A stretch of DNA of 37,489 nt. It comes from Porticoccaceae bacterium (GTDB taxonomy: Bacteria > Pseudomonadota > Gammaproteobacteria > Pseudomonadales > Porticoccaceae). The DNA lies in the NCBI GenBank assembly GCA_023228865.1, contig JALOAH010000046.1, positions 1 to 37,489 of the forward strand, in the 5' to 3' direction. Made by a program: the position numbers and the translations under genes. Below, in pieces: positions 31,851 through 37,489 of this stretch; position 1 is the first letter of the stretch, and every line of letters starts with the position of its first letter. The notes beneath the pieces were generated by a model, which saw only the letters and a program-made list of their open reading frames with translations, was not told the DNA's origin and did no database searches.

Positions 31851-32353
31851 GCCGACTGCATTCCCGCCACCGCCTGAATTTGTTTATCGAGCGCGACCAT
31901 GCCAGACGCCTGAACGAGTTGTCCGCGAAGAAGGGTGTGTCCAAGTCGTCCATCGTTGCAGCGGCATTGGCGTCCTGGCTCTCGCCCGATGCCGCCGACA
32001 AGCGCGAGGCAGCCATGGCCAAACGTCTGGATCGCCTGTCACGCCAGTTCGAGAAACTGGAGCGGGACCAGAACATCCTGATCGAGACAGTGGCGCTGTA
32101 TGTGCGCTACTACCTGACGGTGAGCACGCCGCTGCCGGAGGCGCATCAGGAGGCGGCCAGGGCCCAGGGCAGGGCGCGCTTCGAGCAGTTTATCGAACAG
32201 TTGGGCCGCCACATCTTACGTGGCCGCAGTTTGGTGCGGGAGGTTTATGAAGAATTGGAACCTGATACGCGGCGGCTGGATGAGACTGCCGCCCAGGTTG
32301 AGGCCCAAGAGCGCGAGCAGCAACAACAGCTCGACAGGGAGGGCGAATCATGA
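31847..32353 (+). CDS. Ribbon-helix-helix (CopG-like) protein of conjugation module
   Basis: A 168-residue protein with an N-terminal ribbon-helix-helix (RLNLFIERDHARRLNELSAKKGVSKSSIVAAAL, residues 8-40), followed by helical/coiled regions (AKRLDRLSRQFEKLERDQNIL, and a Gln/Glu-rich tail). Genes of this type lie between traG and trbB in Tn4371-like elements. It may regulate the transfer operon or assist the relaxosome. Both ends overlap neighbours in ATGA junctions. Confidence 0.8.
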   Translation: MSRLHSRHRLNLFIERDHARRLNELSAKKGVSKSSIVAAALASWLSPDAADKREAAMAKRLDRLSRQFEKLERDQNILIETVALYVRYYLTVSTPLPEAHQEAARAQGRARFEQFIEQLGRHILRGRSLVREVYEELEPDTRRLDETAAQVEAQEREQQQQLDREGES

Positions 32354-33369
32354 ACGCGGCTCACCCATCGTCATCCTCGACACAATCACTCGACCGGCGC
32401 ATCCGCATGCTGCGCACCGCCATGGGGCCGTTGATCGCCGCCGCACTGGCGGACGCGGATGTGGTGGAGGTGATGCTCAACCCGGATGGCAGTTTGTGGG
32501 TGGATCGTCTGTCCACGGGGCGAGCGCCAACCGGTGAAACGCTGACCGCCGCCGATGGCGAACGCATTATTCGCCTGGTGGCGGCTCACGTGGGTGTGGA
32601 AGTTCATCGCGGTCGGCCGCTGCTGAGTGCCGAGCTGCCGGAAACCGGCGAGCGTTTCGAGGGTGTCCTGCCTCCTGCTTCACCAGCGCCCGCATTTGCC
32701 CTGCGCAAGCGCGCGGTAGGGGTAATTCCGCTGGAGGACTATGTGCGCGATGGCGTGCTTGCTGAGGGTCAAGCGGATTTCCTGCGCTCCGCGGTGCGCG
32801 AGCGGCAGAACATCCTGGTCGCTGGCGGCACCAGTACCGGCAAGACGACGCTTGCCAATGCACTGCTGGCAGAGATTGCGGCCACCGATGACCGGGTGCT
32901 GGTATTGGAAGATACGGTTGAGCTTCAGTGTGTCGCAAAAGACCACGTCCCGCTTCGCACTCGCCCCGGCGTGGTGTCCATGACTGAGCTGGTGCGGGCC
33001 ACCATGCGCCTGCGCCCGGACCGGGTGGTGGTCGGTGAGGTGCGCGGCGGCGAGGCGCTGGACCTGGTCAAGGTCTGGGGTACAGGCCATCCCGGCGGCA
33101 TCGCCACCGTGCATGCGGGTTCCGCTCAGGGTGCACTGCTTCGTCTTGAACAACTGATCCTGGAAGTCGCCATCACGCCACCGCGTGCGCTGATTGCCGA
33201 GGCGGTGAACGTGGTGGTGTTTATCGCGGGGCGCGGCCGTGCCCGCAAGGTGCGCACTGTGGCCCGGGTTACCGGTTTCGACAGCAACGGCTATCACCTC
33301 GACGAATCCCTGTTGTCGCTTTCATCCTCAATCGCCTCATCCTCAACCACAACTGGAGAACCATCATGA
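32350..33369 (+). CDS. trbB: TrbB, VirB11-type secretion ATPase
   Basis: A 339-residue hexameric traffic ATPase. The N-terminal domain (VEVMLNPDGSLWVDRL) leads to Walker A GGTSTGKTT (about 158-166), the Asp box VLVLEDTVELQ, Walker B MRLRPDRVVVGEVRGGEA and the His box TGHPGGIATVHAGS. It powers pilus assembly and substrate transfer on the cytoplasmic side. ATG 32350 overlaps the previous stop, and its stop overlaps trbC. Confidence 0.94.
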   Translation: MNAAHPSSSSTQSLDRRIRMLRTAMGPLIAAALADADVVEVMLNPDGSLWVDRLSTGRAPTGETLTAADGERIIRLVAAHVGVEVHRGRPLLSAELPETGERFEGVLPPASPAPAFALRKRAVGVIPLEDYVRDGVLAEGQADFLRSAVRERQNILVAGGTSTGKTTLANALLAEIAATDDRVLVLEDTVELQCVAKDHVPLRTRPGVVSMTELVRATMRLRPDRVVVGEVRGGEALDLVKVWGTGHPGGIATVHAGSAQGALLRLEQLILEVAITPPRALIAEAVNVVVFIAGRGRARKVRTVARVTGFDSNGYHLDESLLSLSSSIASSSTTTGEPS

Positions 33370-33719
33370 CCGCTGCCCATCCAATGCGGATTTCTGTAAA
33401 TCCGGTTTTACGCTCCGGCTTGAACACCCTGGTGTTTGCCGCGTTGTTGCTGTGCCTGGCGACAACGGCTCAGGCCGCGGGTTCCAGCATGCCCTGGGAA
33501 GGACCGCTGCAATCCATCCTCGATTCCATCCAGGGGCCGGTGGCCCGGATTGTGGCGGTCATCGCCATTATCGCCACCGGGTTGGCGCTGGCCTTTGGTG
33601 ATACCTCCGGCGGTTTTCGGCGGCTGGTGCAGATCGTGTTTGGCCTGTCCATTGCCTTTGCGGCCTCCTCGTTCTTCCTGTCCTTTTTCAGCTTCTCCGG
33701 CGGGGCGGTGGTGGCATGA
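33366..33719 (+). CDS. trbC: TrbC, VirB2-like conjugative pilin precursor
   Basis: A 117-residue prepilin. A long signal peptide ends near TTAQAAG (about residue 38), followed by two hydrophobic helices (IVAVIAIIATGLALAF and LVQIVFGLSIAFAASSFFLSFF), the usual TrbC/VirB2 layout. The protein is processed and built into the mating pilus. It is coupled to trbB and trbD by ATGA overlaps. Confidence 0.92.
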   Translation: MTAAHPMRISVNPVLRSGLNTLVFAALLLCLATTAQAAGSSMPWEGPLQSILDSIQGPVARIVAVIAIIATGLALAFGDTSGGFRRLVQIVFGLSIAFAASSFFLSFFSFSGGAVVA

Positions 33720-33988
33720 ACGAAGTGTCCGCATTCGCCGATGGTTTCGAGGTGCCGCTGCACCGGGCGCTGACCGAGCCGATTCTGCTGGGCGGGGCAC
33801 CGCGCACCGTGGCCATCGCCAACGGCACCCTGGCAGCCGCAGTGGGATTGGGGTTGCAACTGTGGTTGCCCGGCCTGGTGCTGTGGCTGCTTGGGCATTC
33901 ACTGGCGGTATGGGGTGCCCAGGCCGACCCGCAGTTTATGGCGGTGTTCCTGCGGCATGTTAAGCATAAGCCTCTGCTGGATGTGTGA
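33716..33988 (+). CDS. trbD: TrbD, VirB3-like membrane protein
   Basis: A 90-residue protein with VPLHRALTEPILLGGAPRTVAI followed by two helices (ANGTLAAAVGLGLQLWLPGLVLWLLGHSLAVWG) and HVKHKPLLDV at the end, as in TrbD/VirB3. It associates with the TrbE ATPase at the inner membrane. ATG 33716 overlaps the trbC stop, and trbE starts 9 nt later. Confidence 0.93.
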   Translation: MNEVSAFADGFEVPLHRALTEPILLGGAPRTVAIANGTLAAAVGLGLQLWLPGLVLWLLGHSLAVWGAQADPQFMAVFLRHVKHKPLLDV

Positions 33989-33997
33989 GGGAAGACG

Positions 33998-36433
33998 ATG
34001 CTGAACCTGACCGAATACCGCAAGCGTCCCGCCCTGTTGGCCGATTGGTTGCCTTGGGCAGGGCTGGTCGCTAAAGGAGTGGTGCTCAACAAGGATGGAT
34101 CGTTCCAGCGCACGGTGCGCTTTCGCGGGCCGGATCTGGACAGCGCCACCCAAGGTGAGCTGATCGCCACATCGGCGCGGCTCAATAACGCGCTGCGGCG
34201 CCTGGGATTGGGCTGGGCGCTGTTCGTGGAAGCCGAACGACTCCAGGCAGCAGGCTATCCGCAGTCGGAGTTTCCCGAGCCGCTTTCCTGGCTGGTGGAT
34301 GAGGAACGCCGGGCTGCTTTCGAGGAAGACCACAGTCACTTCGAAAGCGTCTATCACCTGACGCTGATGTACCTGCCACCGGAAGAGTCCCGTGCCCGGG
34401 CGGCCAGCCTCTTGTACGAAAATACGTCTCGCCAGGGGGCGAGCTGGCGTGAGCGTCTGGACGCCTTTACGGCGGAGACGGACCGCGTGTTCGATCTGCT
34501 CGATGGCGTGATGCCGGAACTGGCCTGGCTGGATGACAGTGAGACGCTGACCTATTTGCACGGCACTGTTTCCACTCGCCGTCATCCAGTGGTGGTACCG
34601 GAGACACCGTTCCATCTTGACGCTTTGCTGGCCGACAGCCCGTTGACCGGTGGCCTGGCGCCGACGCTGGGCGAGGCGCACTTGCGGGTTGCCTCGGTGC
34701 GGGGCTTCCCCACCTCGACTTGGCCGGGGATTCTGGATGACTTGAACCGGCTGGGATTCGGCTACCGCTGGAATACGCGCTTCCTGTGCCTGGACAAGGC
34801 AGAGGCAGAGCGGGAGCTGAGCCGCCTGCGCCGGCAGTGGTTTGCCAAGCGCAAGAATGTGGCGGCGCTGTTGCGCGAGACCCTGTTCCAGCAAGAAAGT
34901 CCGCTGGTGGATACCGATGCCTCGAACAAGGCAGGGGATGCGGATGCCGCCCTGCAGGAACTCGGCAGTGACCAAGTGGCCTTCGGCTATGTGACCGCGA
35001 CTCTGACGGTGCTGGACGACGACCCGGCTATTGCCGATGAGAAGCTGCGCCAGGTGGAACGGGTCATCCAGGGACGGGGTTTTGTCACCATCCCCGAGAC
35101 AATCAATGCCGTGGAAGCCTGGCTGTCTTCTATTCCGGGCAATGTCTACGCCAATGTGCGCCAGCCCATCGTCTCTACGCTAAACCTGGCGCACCTGTTG
35201 CCAGTGTCGGCGGTCTGGGCCGGGCCGATGAAGAATGTTCATCTGGACGGCCCACCGTTGACTGTCACGCGCACCGATGGCGCCACGCCGTTCCGGCTGG
35301 TCACCCATATTGGTGATGTCGGTCATACCTTGGTGGTGGGACCTACCGGCATGGGCAAGTCGGTGCTGTTGGCCACGCTGGCTTTGCAGTTTCGTCGCTA
35401 TCCGGGTTCGCGGATTTTCGCTTTCGACATGGGGCGTTCGCTGCGTGCGACGATTCTGGGCCTTGGTGGCGAGCACTACGACCTGGGTGCGGAGGGCGAG
35501 ATTGCCTTTCAACCCCTGGCCGGTATCGACCGGGAGGATCGACGCGCCTGGGCGGCGGAATGGCTGGAGGGGCGTATACGGCAGGAAGGGGCGACCCTTG
35601 GTCCCGATGAAAAGGCCGCGATTTGGTCGGCTCTGGAAAGCCTGGCCGGTGCGCCGGTGGAGCAGCGCACCCTGACGGGATTTTCCGTCCTGCTGCAGGA
35701 CAATGCACTGCGCCAGGCGCTGGCCCCGTACCTGCTGGGTGGTACCCACGGCAAGCTGCTGGACGCCGAGCATGACCGCCTGGGTACAGCCGATGTGCAA
35801 TGCTTCGAGATGGAGGAATTGATGGCCAGCCGCGCGGCGGTGCTGGCCGTACTGGGAGTCTTGTTCGCACGCTTTGATGAGCGTTTCGACGGGGCGCCGA
35901 CGCTTCTGATATTGGATGAGGCCTGGCTATTCCTCGACGACCCGGTGTTCGCGGCGCGCATCCGCCAGTGGCTGAAGACCCTGCGCAAGAAGAATGTCAG
36001 CGTTATTTTCGCCACCCAGTCGCTGGCGGATATCCAGGATTCCAGCATTGCCCCGGCCATTGTCGAGAGCTGCGCGAGCCGCATTTTTTTGCCCAATCCC
36101 CAGGCCACCGAGCCACAGACTCGCTCCATTTATGAAGGCTTCGGGCTCAATGCCCGGCAGATCGAGATTGTCGCCACAGCCGAGCCCAAGCGGGATTACT
36201 ACTACCAGTCACGCCTCGGCAATCGCCTGTTCGACCTGGATCTGGGGCAGATAGCGCTCGCCTTTTCCGGTGCCTCGACGCCTGAGGATCAACGTGAGAT
36301 GGATGCGCTGCTGGCATCAATGCCGGAATCTGATTTTGCCGCCGCCTGGCTGCGTCATCGCGGCCTTGATTGGGCGGCGCAATTGCTTGATCAACACTCA
36401 ACCGCAGGAACTTCCTTGGAGGAAGAGTCATGA
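33998..36433 (+). CDS. trbE: TrbE, VirB4-type secretion ATPase
   Basis: An 811-residue VirB4/CagE-family ATPase, the largest motor of the channel. The N-terminal part (residues 1-430, starting MLNLTEYRKRPALLADWLPWAGLV) contacts TrbD. Walker A VVGPTGMGKSVLLAT is near 445-460, Walker B LLILDEAWLFLDD near 636-648, and the ATPase C-terminal part has FATQSLADIQDS. It drives pilin extraction and substrate movement. The length fits TrbE of Tn4371/IncP-type elements. The stop overlaps trbJ. Confidence 0.94.
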   Translation: MLNLTEYRKRPALLADWLPWAGLVAKGVVLNKDGSFQRTVRFRGPDLDSATQGELIATSARLNNALRRLGLGWALFVEAERLQAAGYPQSEFPEPLSWLVDEERRAAFEEDHSHFESVYHLTLMYLPPEESRARAASLLYENTSRQGASWRERLDAFTAETDRVFDLLDGVMPELAWLDDSETLTYLHGTVSTRRHPVVVPETPFHLDALLADSPLTGGLAPTLGEAHLRVASVRGFPTSTWPGILDDLNRLGFGYRWNTRFLCLDKAEAERELSRLRRQWFAKRKNVAALLRETLFQQESPLVDTDASNKAGDADAALQELGSDQVAFGYVTATLTVLDDDPAIADEKLRQVERVIQGRGFVTIPETINAVEAWLSSIPGNVYANVRQPIVSTLNLAHLLPVSAVWAGPMKNVHLDGPPLTVTRTDGATPFRLVTHIGDVGHTLVVGPTGMGKSVLLATLALQFRRYPGSRIFAFDMGRSLRATILGLGGEHYDLGAEGEIAFQPLAGIDREDRRAWAAEWLEGRIRQEGATLGPDEKAAIWSALESLAGAPVEQRTLTGFSVLLQDNALRQALAPYLLGGTHGKLLDAEHDRLGTADVQCFEMEELMASRAAVLAVLGVLFARFDERFDGAPTLLILDEAWLFLDDPVFAARIRQWLKTLRKKNVSVIFATQSLADIQDSSIAPAIVESCASRIFLPNPQATEPQTRSIYEGFGLNARQIEIVATAEPKRDYYYQSRLGNRLFDLDLGQIALAFSGASTPEDQREMDALLASMPESDFAAAWLRHRGLDWAAQLLDQHSTAGTSLEEES

Positions 36434-37194
36434 ACCGTAAACGCTCGTTGGTATCCCGGTTTCGCGTGGTGGCGCTGACCTGCGTCATTGCCTTCACCGT
36501 CGCCCAGCCCGCCCAGGCTCTGTTTGGTGTCGGCGATATTGTGCTCGATCCCTCGAATCTGGCGCAGAACATGCTGACCGCCGCCCGCACTCTGGAGCAG
36601 ATCAACAACCAGGTACAGCAGCTGCAGAACGAGGCGAACATGCTGATTAACCAGGCGCGGAACCTGGAGCGGCTCGATTTCAACACCGTGAATCGGCTGC
36701 GTTCGGCACTGGCGACCAGCGGACGCCTGATTGCCGAGGCCCAGGGCTTGGCCTATGAGGTGACCATTATTGACCAGGAATTTGCCAGGCTCTACCCGCA
36801 GGAATATGCGGCTACCGTAAGCGGTGACCGCATGGCACAGGATGCCCGCGAGCGCTGGTCGCACACCCTTGATGGCCTGCACACGGCGATGCGCATGCAG
36901 GGGCAGGTGTCCCAGAACCTGGCCGACGATGAAGGGGTGCTTTCTGACCTGGTGAGCCAGAGCCAAATGGCCAACGGTGCCCTGCAGGCCATGCAAGCGA
37001 CCAACCAGTTGTTGGCGTTGCAGGCTAAACAATCCATCCAGGCGCAGCAACTGCAACTGACCCAGGACCGAGCCGCGTCACTGGAACTGGCCCGGCAAGC
37101 GGCGGCCACCGAGCGTGGCCGGGAAGTGACTCGGCGCTTTTTGGGGGCGGGGACTGCCTATACGCCGCAACCGGTTTCCTTCTACGGGTACTGA
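36430..37194 (+). CDS. trbJ: TrbJ, VirB5-like conjugation protein
   Basis: A 254-residue exported protein. A signal peptide (about 1-34, ending AQPAQA) is followed by LFGVGDIVLDPSNLAQNMLTAARTLEQINNQVQQLQNEANML, then long coiled-coil regions rich in Gln and Leu, and a C-terminal tail. This is the TrbJ pattern; the protein is thought to sit at the pilus tip or in the periplasm. ATG 36430 overlaps the trbE stop. Immediately after it, a 46-nt gap leads to trbL, with no trbK recognised. Confidence 0.92.
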   Translation: MNRKRSLVSRFRVVALTCVIAFTVAQPAQALFGVGDIVLDPSNLAQNMLTAARTLEQINNQVQQLQNEANMLINQARNLERLDFNTVNRLRSALATSGRLIAEAQGLAYEVTIIDQEFARLYPQEYAATVSGDRMAQDARERWSHTLDGLHTAMRMQGQVSQNLADDEGVLSDLVSQSQMANGALQAMQATNQLLALQAKQSIQAQQLQLTQDRAASLELARQAAATERGREVTRRFLGAGTAYTPQPVSFYGY

Positions 37195-37240
37195 GGCAGC
37201 GTGATGACTTTGATACCTGTGCCGATGGAGGCGCGTGGCC

Positions 37241-37489
37241 ATGGATGATGTCGCGGTGATCGACCGCTTCCTCAATGTCTTCTCCACCTACATCGATTCG
37301 GGTTTTGGGTTGCTGGGTGGAGAAGTGGCGTTTCTGACAGCGACCCTGGTGGTGATCGACATGACCATTGCAGGGCTTTTCTGGGCGCTGAGCCATGCCA
37401 CTGGGCAGGCCGATGACGTGCTGGTTCGCCTGATTCGCAAGGTGCTTTACGTGGGAGCCTTCGCCTACATTATCGGCAACTTCAATACG
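37241..37489 (+). CDS. trbL: TrbL, VirB6-like channel protein, N-terminal part
   Basis: The gene continues past the right edge; only 83 codons are visible. MDDVAVIDRFLNVFSTYIDSGFGLLGGEVAFL, then VVIDMTIAGLFWALSHATG and VLVRLIRKVLYVGAFAYIIGNF, match the N-terminus of TrbL, a polytopic inner-membrane channel protein. ATG 37241 is chosen because it gives the conserved start. It follows trbJ in the usual trbE-J-L order. Confidence 0.9.
   Translation, partial: MDDVAVIDRFLNVFSTYIDSGFGLLGGEVAFLTATLVVIDMTIAGLFWALSHATGQADDVLVRLIRKVLYVGAFAYIIGNFNT

Noticed and set aside
37195..37240. trbK or another small gene between trbJ and trbL
   Set aside because: Only a 15-codon frame with no lipoprotein signal.

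Overview
The window looks like chromosome or integrated-element DNA of a free-living gammaproteobacterium, possibly Pseudomonadales-like. The grounds are moderately GC-rich coding sequence, a Pseudomonas-type Fur, GTAGGAGC and GTAGGTTGGG REP-like elements, and a PepSY/DUF3649/DUF3325/ExbBD/TonB operon of the kind seen in pseudomonads. The species cannot be named from the sequence alone.

Region 1 (1-3311) is a small metabolic locus. A truncated MocR-type (GntR-aminotransferase) regulator on the minus strand faces a plus-strand run encoding a class IV aminotransferase, a DinB-family protein, a hotdog thioesterase and an isochorismatase-like cysteine hydrolase. Two exact 10-bp direct repeats lie in the divergent promoter region and are a good candidate MocR operator.

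Region 2 (about 3640-28333) is a large iron-acquisition and cell-surface-signalling island. It holds four FecI-type ECF sigma factors, four FecR anti-sigma factors, four TonB-dependent receptors that all carry an N-terminal STN signalling domain, a divergent Fur paralogue, two PepSY-type membrane proteins and a dedicated ExbB-ExbD-TonB set. Block A (minus strand) runs fecI-fecR-receptor-PepSY-small membrane protein. Block B (plus) is a tandem fecI-fecR-fecI-fecR followed by two STN receptors and the Fur paralogue. Block C (plus) is an unrecognised protein, fecI, fecR and a receptor. Block D (plus) is DUF3649-PepSY-DUF3325-ExbB-ExbD-TonB. Fur-box-like sites precede each fecI block. A different shared motif (about TTGCCC, 15-17 nt, CGTC) precedes three receptors, the Fur paralogue and the TonB operon, and looks like an ECF-sigma promoter. 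The implied circuit is: iron loss relieves Fur repression of the sigma genes; a loaded receptor signals through FecR; the sigma factor then switches on receptors, energiser operon and a Fur-like protein.

Region 3 (28364-37489) is a conjugative type IV secretion module in the order LysR, EexN-like lipoprotein, TraG/VirD4, ribbon-helix-helix protein, TrbB, TrbC, TrbD, TrbE, TrbJ, TrbL (cut by the window end). This is the layout of Tn4371-like integrative conjugative elements, so the iron island may be cargo of such an element; no integrase or att site is in view.

Other points: a GNAT acetyltransferase gene between Blocks A and B is broken by an exact 8-bp tandem duplication, and one receptor shows an abrupt drop in GC after its signalling domain.
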